64,000 nt of DNA, from NCBI GenBank assembly GCA_030765065.1, contig CM060983.1, positions 230,349,528 through 230,413,527 on the forward strand, in the 5' to 3' direction. Positions 41,301 to 55,153 of the stretch are shown here, piece by piece. The notes beneath the pieces are model-generated. The model saw only the letters and a program-made list of their open reading frames with translations. It had not been told where the DNA came from and made no database searches. A program made the translations under genes and the position numbers. The stretch's first letter is position 1, and the number at the start of each line of letters is the position of its first letter. This stretch comes from Deroplatys truncata (Eukaryota > Arthropoda > Insecta > Mantodea > Mantidae).

Positions 41301-44059
41301 CTCATATATATGTGGTGTATCACATTGAGTATATTATATCAATACTAACTTGCTCATATATGTGGTGTTTCACATTGAGTATATTATATCAATACTCACA
41401 TCTCATATATATGTGGTGTATCACAAGGATTATATTATATCAATACTCACTTGCTCATATATATGTGGTGTATCACATTAAGTATATTATATCAATACAC
41501 ACTTGCTCATATATATGTGGTGTATCACTTTGGGTATATTATATCAATACTCACTTGCTCATATATGTGTGGTGTATCACTGTGGGTATATTATATCAAT
41601 ACTCACTTGCTCATATATATGTGGTGTATAACTGTGGGTATATTATATCAATACTCACTTGCACATATATATGTGTTGTATCACTTTGAGTATATTATAT
41701 CAATATCACTTGCTCATATATATGTGGTGTATCACTGTGGGTATATCATATCAATACTCACTTGCTCTTGTATGTGTGGTGTATCACATTGAGTATATTA
41801 TATCAATACTCACTTGCCTATATATGTGGTTCATCACTTTGGGTATATTATATCAATACTCGCTTGCTCAGTTATATGTGGTGTATCACTTTGTGTAAAT
41901 GATATCAATACTCACTTGCTCATAATTGTGGTGTATCACATTGAGTATATTATATCAATACTCACTTGTTCATATACATGTGGTGCATCACATTGAGTGT
42001 ATTATATCAATACTTACTTGCTCATATATATGTGGTGTATAAGAAGGAGTATATTGTATCAATACTTACATGCCCTAATACATGTGGTGTATCATATTGA
42101 GTATATTATATCAATACTCACTTGCTCATATATATGTGGTGTATCACAAGGAGTATATTATATCAATACTTACTTTCTCATATATATGTGGTGTATCACA
42201 TTGAGAATATTATTTCAATACTCACTTGCTCATATATGTGGTGTATCACATTGAGTATATTATATCAATACTTACTTGCTCATATATATTGGTGTATCAC
42301 ATTGAGTATATTATATCAATAATCACTTGCTGATATATATGTGGTGTATCCCAAGGAGTATACTATATCAATACTCACTTGTTCATATTTTGGTGTATCA
42401 CTTTGTGTATATTATATCATTACTCATTTATTCATAGATGTGGTCTATCACTTTGGGTATATTATATCAATACTCACTTGCTCATATATGTGGTGTATCA
42501 CTTTGGGTATATTATATCAATACTCACTTGCTCATATATGTGTGTCACTTTGGGTATATTATATCAATGCTCACTTGCTCATATATATGTGGTGTATCAC
42601 TTTGGGTATATTATATCAATACTCACTTGCTCATATGTGTGCTGTATCGCAAGGAGTATATTATTTCAATACTTACTTGCTCATATATATGTGGTGTATC
42701 ACATTGTGTATATTATATCAATACTCTCTTCCTCATATACATGTGGTGCATCACATTGGGTATATTATATCAATACTCACTTGCTCATATATATGTGGTG
42801 TATCACTTTGAGGATATTATATCAAACCTCACTTGCTCATATATATATATATATGGTGTGTCTCATTGCGTGTATTATATCAATACTTACTTGCTCATAT
42901 ACATGTTGTGTATCACATTGAGTATATTATATCATTACTCACTTGCTCATATATATGTGGTGTATCACATTGAGAATATTATTTCAATACTCACTTGCTC
43001 ATATATATGTGGTGTATCACATTGAGTATATTATACCAATACTTACTTCCTCATATATATTGGTGTAACACATTGAGTATATTATATCAATACTCACTTG
43101 CTGATATATATGTGGTGTATCTCAAGGAGTATACTATATCAATACTTAATTGTTCATATTTTGGTGTATCACTTGTGTATATTATATCAATACTCATTTG
43201 CTCATAGATGTGGTCTATCACTTTGGGTATATTATATCAATACTCACTTGCTCATATATGTGGTGTATCACTTTGGGTATATTATATCAATACTCACTTG
43301 CTCATATATATGTGTCACTTTGGGTATATTATATCAATACTCACTTGCTCATATATATGTGGTGTATCACTTTGGGTATATTATATCAATACTCACTTGC
43401 TCATATGTGTGCTGTATCACATTGAGTATATTATATCAATACTCACTTGCTCATATAAGTGGTGTATCACTTTGTGTATATTATATCAATACTCACTTGC
43501 TCATATATTGGGTGTATCACTTTGGGTATATTATATCAATACTCATATAATTATATATATGTGGTGTACCATTTTGGTATTATTATATCAATACTCACTT
43601 GCTCATATATATGGTGTATCACAAGTAGTATATTACATCAATACTTACTTGCTCATATATATGTGGTGTATCATTAGGAATATATAATATCAATAGTCAC
43701 TTGCTCATATATATGGTGTATCACTTTGGGAATATTATATCAATACTCACATGCTTATATATATATGTGGTGTATCACATTGAGTATATTCTATCAATAC
43801 TCACGAACTCATATATATGTGGTGTATTACAAGGAGTATATTATATCAATACTCACTTCACATATATGTGGTGTATCAATTTGGGTATATTATATCAGTA
43901 CTCACTTGGTCATATATGTGGTGTATCACTTTGGGTATATTACATAAATACTCACTTGCTCATATATATGTGGTGTATCATTTTGTGTATATTATATCAA
44001 TACTCACTTCCTTATATATGTGGTTATCATTTTGGGTATATTATATCAATACTCACCTG
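41301..44059 (+). repeat. D-type block, HOR2 copy 1
   Basis: CATATATATGTGGTG monomers with CACTTTGGG, CACTGTGGG and CACAAGGAG variants. Length varies more than elsewhere: ATATTTTGGTG (42,385, 43,155), GTGTGTCAC (42,539), ATATTGGTG and GTGGTTATC (44,020) monomers are 44-50 bp. Because CACTTTGGG removes the usual TGA, frames stay open up to 195 codons. Confidence 0.84.
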
Positions 44060-44209
44060 CTCATATATATGGTGAATCCAATTGAGTATATTATATCAAT
44101 ACTCACTTGCTCATATATATGGTGTATCACATTGAGTATACTACATCAATACTCACTGGCTCATATATATGGTGTATCACATTGAGTATACTACATCAAT
44201 ACTCACTTG

Positions 44210-44212
<3 letters not shown>

Positions 44213-44243
<31 letters not shown>
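44213..44243. repeat. AT expansion (31 bp), HOR2 copy 1
   Basis: Alternating AT run between GCTC and CTGTATCAC. The equivalent monomers in copies 2 (52,376-52,392) and 3 (59,905-59,921) have 17 bp. Confidence 0.92.
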
Positions 44244-44244
<1 letters not shown>

Positions 44245-44734
44245 TGTATCACATTGAGTATACTACATCAATAATCACTTGCTAATATATATGCTGTATC
44301 ACATTGAGTATATTATATCAATACTCACTTGCCCATATATATGTTGTATCACATTGAGTATAATATATCAATACTCACTTGCCCATATATATGTTGTATC
44401 ACATTGAGTATATTATATCAATACTCACTTGCTCATATATATGCTGTATCACATTGAGTATATTATATCAATACTCACTTGCCCATATATATGTTGTATC
44501 ACATTGAGTATATTATATCAATACTCACTTGCCCATATATATGTTGTATCACATTGAGTATATTATATCAATACCTACTTGCTCATATATATGCTGTATC
44601 ACATTCAGTATATTATATCAATACTCACTTGCCCATATATATGGTGTATCACATTGAGTATACTACATCAATACTCACTTGCTCATATATATGCTGTATC
44701 ACATTGAGTATACTACATCAATACTCACTTGCTC

Positions 44735-44753
44735 ATATATATATATATATATA
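44735..44753. repeat. AT expansion (19 bp), HOR2 copy 1
   Basis: Run between GCTC and CTGTATCAC. The copy 2 counterpart at 52,934-52,950 has 17 bp. Confidence 0.88.
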
Positions 44754-44894
44754 CTGTATCACATTGAGTATACTACATCAATACTCACTTGCTCATATAT
44801 ATGGTGTATCACATTGAGTATATTATATCAATACTCACTTGCTCATATATATGCTGTGTCACATTGAGTATACTACATCAATACTCACTTGCTC

Positions 44895-44912
44895 ATATAT
44901 ATATATATATAT
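44895..44912. repeat. AT expansion (18 bp), HOR2 copy 1
   Basis: Run between GCTC and TATGTATCAC. The copy 2 counterpart at 53,092-53,107 has 16 bp. Confidence 0.88.
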
Positions 44913-46069
44913 TATGTATCACATTGAGTATACTACATATATACTCACTTGCTCATATATATGGTGTATCACATTGAGTATATTATATCAATACTCACTT
45001 GCTCATATATATGGTGTATCACATTGAGTATATTAGTTCAATACTCACTTGCCCATATATATGGTGTATCACATTGAATATACTGTATCAATACTCACTT
45101 GCCCATATATATGCTGTATCACATTGAGTATATTATATCAATACTCACTTGCTCATATATATGCTGTATCACATTGTATATACTAAATCAATACTCACTT
45201 GCCCATATATATGGTGTGTCACATTGAGTATATTATATCAATATTGACTTGCTCATATATATGGTGTATCACATTGAGTATACTACATCAATACTCACTT
45301 GCTCATATATATGCTGTATCACATTGAGTATACTACATCAATACTCACTTGCACATATATATGGTGTATCACATTGAGTATATTATATCAATACTCACTT
45401 GCTCATATATATGCTGTATCACATTGAGTATACTACATCAATACACACTTGCTCATATATGTGGTGTATCACTTTGGGAATATTATATCAATACTCACAC
45501 GCTCATATATATGTGGTGTATCACATTGAGTATAGTACATCAATACTCACTTGCTCATATATATGCTGTATTACATTGAGTATACTACATCAATACTCAC
45601 TTGCTCATATATATGCTGTATCACATTGAGTATACCACATCAATACTCACTTGCTCATATATATGCTGTATCACATTGAGTACACTACATAATACTCACT
45701 TGCTCATATATATGCTGTATCACATTGAGTATACTACATCAATACTCACTTGCACATATATATGCTGTATCACATTCAGTATATTATATCAATACTTACT
45801 TGCTCATATATATGATGTATCACATTGAGTATATTATATCAATACTCACTTGCTCATATATATGCTGTATCACATTGAGTATACTACATCAATACTCACT
45901 TGCTCATATATATGGTGTATCACATTGAGTATATTATATTAATACTCACTTGCTCATATATATGCTGTATCACATTGAGTATATTATATCAATACTCACT
46001 TGCTCATATATATGCTGTGTCACATTGAGTATACTACATCAATACTCACTTGCTCATATATATGCTGTG

Positions 46070-46740
46070 TCACATTTAGTATACTACATCAATACTCACT
46101 TGCTCATATATATGGTGTATCACATTGAGTATATTACATCAATACTCACTTGCCCATATATATGGTGTATCACATTGAGTATATTACATCAATACTCACT
46201 TGCTCATATATATGGTGTATCACATTGAGTATATTACATCAATACTCACTTGCCCATATATATGGTGTATCACATTTAGTATACTACATCAATACTCACT
46301 TGCTCATATATATGCTGTATCACATTGAGTATATTACATCAATACTCACTTGCCCATATATATGGTGTATCACATTTAGTATACTACATCAATACTCACT
46401 TGCTCATATATATGGTGTATCACATTGAGTATATTACATCAATTCTCACTTGCCCATATATATGGTGTATCACATTTAGTATACTACATCAATACTCACT
46501 TGCTCATATATATGCTGTATCACATTGAGTATATTATATCAATACTCACTTGCCCATATATATGGTGTATCACATTGAGTATATTACATCAATACTTACT
46601 TGCTCATATATATGCTGTGTCACATTTAGTATACTACATCAATACTCACTTGCTCATATATATGGTGTATCACATTGAGTATATTACATCAATACTCACT
46701 TGCCCATATATATGGTGTATCACATTTAGTATACTACATC
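46070..46740 (+). repeat. 100-bp dimer run (TTTAG/TTGAG alternation)
   Basis: Most CACATTTAGTATACTAC monomers are followed by CACATTGAGTATATTAC monomers, with CCCAT and CTCAT leaders also alternating, giving a local two-monomer unit. Reproduced in HOR2 copies 2 (54,265-54,940) and 3 (61,582-62,255). Confidence 0.75.
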
Positions 46741-47179
46741 AATACTCAATTGCTCATATATATGCTGTGTCACATTGAGTATATTATATCAATACTCACT
46801 TGCTCATATATATGCTGTATCACATTGAGTATACTACATCAATACTCACTTGCCCATATATCTGGTGTATCACATTGAGTATATTATATCAATACTTACT
46901 TGCCCATATATATATGGTGTATCACATTGAGTATATTATATCAATACTTACTTGCTCATATACATGTGGTGTATCACATTGAGTATATTATATCAATACT
47001 CACTTGCTCATATATATGTGGTGTATCACATTGAGTGTATTATATCAATACTTACTTGCTCATATACATGTGGTGTATCACATTGAGTATATTATATCAA
47101 TACTCACTTGCTCATATATATGTGGTGTATCACATTGAGTGTATTATATCAAAGCTTACTTGCTCATATACATGTGGTG

Positions 47180-47395
47180 TATCACATTGAATATTATTTT
47201 AATACTTACTTGCTCATTTACATGTGTATCACATTGAGTATATTATATCAATACTTACTTGCTCATATACATGTGTATCACATTGTATATTATTTTAATA
47301 CTTACATGCTCATATACATGTGTATCACATTGAGTATATTATATCAATACTTACTTGCTCATATACATGTGTATCACATTGAATATTATACCAAT
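47180..47395 (+). repeat. Alternating short/normal C monomers
   Basis: Three monomers with a shortened centre (ATTGAATATTATTTTAAT and relatives, about 2 bp or more shorter) alternate with normal-centre monomers. The arrangement is conserved at 55,385-55,595 and 62,700-62,905. The change disrupts the central dyad. Confidence 0.75.
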
Positions 47396-49443
47396 ACTTA
47401 CTTGCTCATATACATGTGGTGTATCACATTGAGTATATTATATCAATGCTTACTTGCGCATATACATGTGGTGTATCACATTGAGTATATTATATCAATA
47501 CTTACTTGCTCATATACATGTGGTGTATGACATTGAGTATGTTATATCAATGCTTACTTGCTCATATACATGTTGTGTATCACATTGAGTATATTATATC
47601 AATACTTGCTTGCTCATATACATGTGGTGTATCACATTGCATGTATTATATCAATACTTACTTGTTCATATACATGTGTATCACATTGAGTATATTATAT
47701 CAATACTCACTTGCTCATATACATGTGTATCACATTGAGTGTATTATATCAATACTTACTTGCTCATATACATGTGTATCACATTGAGTATATTATATCA
47801 ATACTTAATTGCTCATATACATGTGGTGTATCACATTGAGTGTATTATATCAATACTTACTTGCTCATATACATGTGTATCACATTGAGTATACTATATC
47901 AATACTTACTTGCTCATATACATGTGGTGTATCACATTGAGTATATTATATCAATACTTACTTGCTCATATACATGTGTATCACATTGAGTATACTATAT
48001 CAATACTTACTTGCTCATATACATGTGGTGTATCACATTAAGTATACTATATCAATACTTACTTGCTCATATACATGTGTATCACATTGAGTATACTATA
48101 TCAATACTCACTTGCTCATATACATGTGGTGTATCACATTGAGTATATTATATCAATACTTACTTGCTCATATACATGTGGTGTATCACATTGAGTATAT
48201 TATATCAATACTTACTTGCTCATATACATGTGTATCACATTGAGTGTATTATATCAATACTTACTTGCTCATATACATGTGGTGTATCACATTGAGTATA
48301 TTATATCAATGCTTACTTGCTCATATACATGTGGTGTATCACATATAGTATATTATATCAATACTTACTTGCTCATATACATGTGTATCACATTGAGTAT
48401 ACTATATCAATACTTTCTTGCTCATATACATGTGGTGTATCACATTGAGTATATTATATCAATACTTACTTGCTCATATACATGTGTATCACATTGAGTA
48501 TACTATATCAATACTTACTTGCTCATATACATGTGGTGTATCACATTAAGTATACTATATCAATTCTTACTTGCTCATATACATGTGTATCACATTGAGT
48601 ATACTATATCAATACTCACTTGCTCATATACATGTGGTGTATCACATTGAGTATATTATATCAATACTTACTTGCTCATATACATGTGGTGTATCACATT
48701 GAGTATATTATATCAATGCTTACTTGCTCATAGTCATGTGGTGTATCACATTGAGTATATTATATCAATACTTACTTGCTCATATACATGTGGTGTATCA
48801 CATTGAGTATATTATATCAATGCTTACTTGCTCATATACATGTGGTGTATCACATTCAGTGTATTATATCAATACTTACTTGCTCATATACATGTGGTGT
48901 ATCACATTGAGTGTATTCTATCAATACTTACTTGCTCATATACATGTGGTGTATCGCATTAAGTATATTATATCAATGCTTACTTGCTCATATACATGTG
49001 GTGTATCACATTGAGTGTATTCTATCAATACTTACTTGCTCATATACATGTGGTGTATCACATTGAGTGTATTATATCAATACTTACTTACTCATATACA
49101 TGTGCTGTATCACATTGAGTATACTATATCAATACTTACATGCTCATATACATGTGGTGTATTACATTGAGTATATTATATCAATACTTACTTACTCATA
49201 TACATGTGGTGTATCACATTGAGTATACTATATCAATACTTACATGCTCATATACATGTGGTGTATCACATTGAGTATATTATATCAATACTTACTTACT
49301 CATATACATGTGGTGTATTACATTGAGTATACTATATCAATACTTACATGGTCATATACATGTGGTGTATCACATTGAGTATATTATATCAATACTTACT
49401 TACTCATATACATGTGGTGTATCACATTGAGTATGCTATATCA

Positions 49444-49454
49444 ATACTTACCTG
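49444..49454 (-). other. Exact U1-like match, HOR2 copy 2
   Basis: ATACTTACCTG, counterpart of 41,290 at offset 8,154. Confidence 0.6.
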
Positions 49455-52222
49455 CTCATATATATGTGGTGTATCACATTGAGTATATTATATCAATACT
49501 AACTTGCTCATATATGTGGTGTTTCACATTGAGTATATTATATCAATACTCACATCTCATATATATGTGGTGTATCACAAGGATTATATTATATCAATAC
49601 TCACTTGCTCATATATATGTGGTGTATCACATTAAGTATATTATATCAATACACACTTGCTCATATATATGTGGTGTATCACTTTGGGTATATTATATCA
49701 ATACTCACTTGCTCATATATGTGTGGTGTATCACTGTGGGTATATTATATCAATACTCACTTGCTCATATATATGTGGTGTATAACTGTGGGTATATTAT
49801 ATCAATACTCACTTGCACATATATATGTGTTGTATCACTTTGAGTATATTATATCAATACTCACTTGCTCATATATATGTGGTGTATCACTGTGGGTATA
49901 TCATATCAATACTCACTTGCTCTTGTATGTGTGGTGTATCACATTGAGTATATTATATCAATACTCACTTGCCTATATATGTGGTTCATCACTTTGGGTA
50001 TATTATATCAATACTCACTTGCTCAGTTATATGTGGTGTATCACTTTGTGTAAATGATATCAATACTCACTTGCTCATAATTGTGGTGTATCACATTGAG
50101 TATATTATATCAATACTCACTTGTTCATATACATGTGGTGCATCACATTGAGTGTATTATATCAATACTTACTTGCTCATATATATGTGGTGTATAAGAA
50201 GGAGTATATTGTATCAATACTTACATGCCCTAATACATGTGGTGTATCATATTGAGTATATTATATCAATACTCACTTGCTCATATATATGTGGTGTATC
50301 ACAAGGAGTATATTATATCAATACTTACTTTCTCATATATATGTGGTGTATCACATTGAGAATATTATTTCAATACTCACTTGCTCATATATATATGTGG
50401 TGTATCACATTGAGTATATTATATCAATACTTACTTGCTCATATATATTGGTGTATCACATTGAGTATATTATATCAATAATCACTTGCTGATATATATG
50501 TGGTGTATCCCAAGGAGTATACTATATCAATACTCACTTGTTCATATTTTGGTGTATCACTTTGTGTATATTATATCAATACTCATTTATTCATAGATGT
50601 GGTCTATCACTTTGGGTATATTATATCAATACTCACTTGCTCATATATGTGGTGTATCACTTTGGGTATATTATATCAATACTCACTTGCTCATATATGT
50701 GTGTCACTTTGGGTATATTATATCAATGCTCACTTGCTCATATATATGTGGTGTATCACTTTGGGTATATTATATCAATACTCACTTGCTCATATGTGTG
50801 CTGTATCGCAAGGAGTATATTATTTCAATACTTACTTGCTCATATATATGTGGTGTATCACATTGTGTATATTATATCAATACTCTCTTCCTCATATACA
50901 TGTGGTGCATCACATTGGGTATATTATATCAATACTCACTTGCTCATATATATGTGGTGTATCACTTTGAGGATATTATATCAAACCTCACTTGCTCATA
51001 TATATATATATATATATGGTGTGTCTCATTGCGTGTATTATATCAATACTTACTTGCTCATATACATGTTGTGTATCACATTGAGTATATTATATCATTA
51101 CTCACTTGCTCATATATATGTGGTGTATCACATTGAGAATATTATTTCAATACTCACTTGCTCATATATATGTGGTGTATCACATTGAGTATATTATACC
51201 AATACTTACTTGCTCATATATATTGGTGTAACACATTGAGTATATTATATCAATACTCACTTGCTGATATATATGTGGTGTATCTCAAGGAGTATACTAT
51301 ATCAATACTTAATTGTTCATATTTTGGTGTATCACTTGTGTATATTATATCAATACTCATTTGCTCATAGATGTGGTCTATCACTTTGGGTATATTATAT
51401 CAATACTCACTTGCTCATATATGTGGTGTATCACTTTGGGTATATTATATCAATACTCACTTGCTCATATATATGTGTCACTTTGGGTATATTATATCAA
51501 TACTCACTTGCTCATATATATGTGGTGTATCACTTTGGGTATATTATATCAATACTCACTTGCTCATATGTGTGCTGTATCACATTGAGTATATTATATC
51601 AATACTCACTTGCTCATATAAGTGGTGTATCACTTTGTGTATATTATATCAATACTCACTTGCTCATATATTGGGCGTATCACTTTGGGTATATTATATC
51701 AATACTCATATAATTATATATATGTGGTGTACCATTTTGGTTATATTATATCAATACTCACTTGCTCATATATATGGTGTATCACAAGTAGTATATTACA
51801 TCAATACTTACTTGCTCATATATATGTGGTGTATCATTAGGAATATATAATATCAATAGTCACTTGCTCATATATATGGTGTATCACTTTGGGAATATTA
51901 TATCAATACTCACATGCTCATATATATATGTGGTGTATCACATTGAGTATATTCTATCAATACTCACGAACTCATATATATGTGGTGTATTACAAGGAGT
52001 ATATTAGATCAATACTCACTTCACATATATGTGGTGTATCAATTTGGGTATATTATATCAGTACTCACTTGGTCATATATGTGGTGTATCACTTTGGGTA
52101 TATTACATAAATACTCACTTGCTCATATATATGTGGTGTATCATTTTGTGTATATTATATCAATACTCACTTCCTTATATATGTGGTTATCATTTTGGGT
52201 ATATTATATCAATACTCACCTG
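49455..52222 (+). repeat. D-type block, HOR2 copy 2
   Basis: Counterpart of 41,301-44,059. Differences include CAATACTCAC at 49,855 against CAATATCAC, a +4 AT change near 50,388, a longer AT run at 50,998, and TTATTATATC restored near 51,740. It holds the longest open frame in the window (216 codons at 50,538-51,188), a product of repeated TGA loss and not a gene. Confidence 0.84.
50998..51017. repeat. AT expansion (20 bp), HOR2 copy 2
   Basis: Precedes GGTGTGTCTC. Counterparts in copies 1 (42,839-42,854) and 3 (58,530-58,545) have 16 bp. Confidence 0.9.
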
Positions 52223-55153
52223 CTCATATATATGGTGAATCCAATTGAGTATATTATATCAATACTCACTTGCTCATATATAAGGTGTATCACATTGAGT
52301 ATACTACATCAATACTCACTGGCTCATATATATGGTGTATCACATTGAGTATACTACATCAATACTCACTTGCTCATATATATATATATATACTGTATCA
52401 CATTGAGTATACTACATCAATACTCACTTGCTAATATATATGCTGTATCACATTGAGTATATTATATCAATACTCACTTGCCCATATATATGTTGTATCA
52501 CATTGAGTATATTATATCAATACTCACTTGCCCATATATATGTTGTATCACATTGAGTATATTATATCAATACTCACTTGCTCATATATATGCTGTATCA
52601 CATTGAGTATATTATATCAATACTCACTTGCCCATATATATGTTGTATCACATTGAGTATATTATATCAATACTCACTTGCCCATATATATGTTGTATCA
52701 CATTGAGTATATTATATCAATACCTACTTGCTCATATATATGCTGTATCACATTCAGTATATTATATCAATACTCACTTGCCCATATATATGTTGTATCA
52801 CATTGAGTATATTATATCAATACTCACTTGCCCATATATATGGTGTATCACATTGAGTATACTACATCAATACTCACTTGCTCATATATATGCTGTATCA
52901 CATTGAGTATACTACATCAATACTCACTTGCTCATATATATATATATATACTGTATCACATTGAGTATACTACATCAATACTCACTTGCTCATATATATG
53001 GTGTATCACATTGAGTATATTATATCAATACTCACTTGCTCATATATATGCTGTGTCACATTGAGTATACTACATCAATACTCACCTGCTCATATATATA
53101 TATATATTATGTATCACATTGAGTATACTACATATATACTCACTTGCTCATATATATGGTGTATCACATTGAGTATATTATATCAATACTCACTTGCTCC
53201 TATATATGGTGTATCACATTGAGTATATTAGTTCAATACTCACTTGCCCATATATATGGTGTATCACATTGAATATACTGTATCAATACTCACTTGCCCA
53301 TATATATGCTGTATCACATTGAGTATATTATATCAATACTCACTTGCTCATATATATATGCTGTATCACATTGTATATACTAAATCAATACTCACTTGCC
53401 CATATATATGGTGTGTCACATTGAGTATATTATATCAATATTGACTTGCTCATATATATGGTGTATCACATTGAGTATACTACATCAATACTCACTTGCT
53501 CATATATATGCTGTATCACATTGAGTATACTACATCAATACTCACTTGCACATATATATGGTGTATCACATTGAGTATATTATATCAATACTCACTTGCT
53601 CATATATATGCTGTATCACATTGAGTATACTACATCAATACACACTTGCTCATATATGTGGTGTATCACTTTGGGAATATTATATCAATACTCACACGCT
53701 CATATATATATGTGGTGTATCACATTGAGTATAGTACATCAATACTCACTTGCTCATATATATGCTGTATTACATTGAGTATACTACATCAATACTCACT
53801 TGCTCATATATATGCTGTATCACATTGAGTATACCACATCAATACTCACTTGCTCATATATATGCTGTATCACATTGAGTACACTACATAATACTCACTT
53901 GCTCATATATATGCTGTATCACATTGAGTATACTACATCAATACTCACTTGCACATATATATGCTGTATCACATTCAGTATATTATATCAATACTTACTT
54001 GCTCATATATATGATGTATCACATTGAGTATATTATATCAATACTCACTTGCTCATATATATGCTGTATCACATTGAGTATACTACATCAATACTCACTT
54101 GCTCATATATATGGGGTATCACATTGAGTATATTATATTAATACTCACTTGCTCATATATATGCTGTATCACATTGAGTATATTATATCAATACTCACTT
54201 GCTCATATATATGCTGTGTCACATTGAGTATACTACATCAATACTCACTTGCTCATATATATGCTGTGTCACATTTAGTATACTACATCAATACTCACTT
54301 GCTCATATATATGGTGTATCACATTGAGTATATTACATCAATACTCACTTGCCCATATATATGGTGTATCACATTGAGTATATTACATCAATACTCACTT
54401 GCTCATATATATGGTGTATCACATTGAGTATATTACATCAATACTCACTTGCCCATATATATGGTGTATCACATTTAGTATACTACATCAATACTCACTT
54501 GCTCATATATATGCTGTATCACATTGAGTATATTACATCAATACTCACTTGCCCATATATATGGTGTATCACATTTAGTATACTACATCAATACTCACTT
54601 GCTCATATATATGGTGTATCACATTGAGTATATTACATCAATACTCACTTGCCCATATATATGGTGTATCACATTTAGTATACTACATCAATACTCACTT
54701 GCTCATATATATGCTGTATCACATTGAGTATATTATATCAATACTCACTTGCCCATATATATGGTGTATCACATTGAGTATATTACATCAATACTTACTT
54801 GCTCATATATATGCTGTGTCACATTTAGTATACTACATCAATACTCACTTGCTCATATATATGGTGTATCACATTGAGTATATTACATCAATACTCACTT
54901 GCCCATATATATGGTGTATCACATTTAGTATACTACATCAATACTCAATTGCTCATATATATGCTGTGTCACATTGGGTATATTATATCAATACTCACTT
55001 GCTCATATATATGCTGTATCACATTGAGTATACTACATCAATACTCACTTGCCCATATATCTGGTGTATCACATTGAGTATATTATATCAATACTTACTT
55101 GCCCATATATATATGGTGTATCACATTGAGTATATTATATCAATACTTACTTG
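52223..55153 (+). repeat. Mixed A/B block, HOR2 copy 2
   Basis: Counterpart of 44,060-46,954. AT-run monomers are shorter here (52,376, 52,934, 53,092) and an extra GTTGTATCAC monomer lies near 52,790. The CACATTTAG/CACATTGAG dimer recurs at about 54,265-54,940. Confidence 0.83.
52376..52392. repeat. AT run (17 bp), HOR2 copy 2
   Basis: Counterpart of the 31-bp run at 44,213, between GCTC and CTGTATCAC. Confidence 0.88.

Larger units (their letters stand above)
44060..46954 (+). repeat. Mixed A/B block, HOR2 copy 1
   Basis: 50-bp CTG and GGTG monomers with CTACATC endings, several AT-run monomers (44,213, 44,735, 44,895) and, from 46,070, a CACATTTAGTATACTAC monomer alternating with CACATTGAGTATATTAC to form a 100-bp dimer (about 46,070-46,740). 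One embedded D-type monomer (CACTTTGGG, 45,470) is present. Confidence 0.83.
40736..48889 (+). repeat. HOR2 copy 1 (~8.15 kb)
   Basis: The first of three tandem copies of a second higher-order repeat with order C, D, mixed A/B, C. The offset to copy 2 is 8,154 at 40,801 (the rare TATCGCATTAAG variant, also at 48,955). It is 8,155 at 41,814, 8,159 at 42,341, 8,149 at 44,479 and 8,197-8,199 from 45,349 to 47,900. The translated 143-residue window at 41,258-41,689 is identical to that at 49,412-49,843, showing very close similarity. Edges are accurate only to about one monomer because neighbouring monomers are alike. Confidence 0.85.
46955..49454 (+). repeat. C-type block, HOR2 copies 1-2
   Basis: 52/49-bp monomers. 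Between 47,180 and 47,395, short monomers (GAATATTATTTTAAT, GTATATTATTTTAAT, GAATATTATACCAAT) alternate with normal ones. An internal segment repeats at an offset of 508 bp (marker CACATTAAGTATAC at 48,033 and 48,541). From 49,070 to 49,400 TACTTACTC and TACATGCTC monomers alternate as a 104-bp dimer. Confidence 0.83.
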
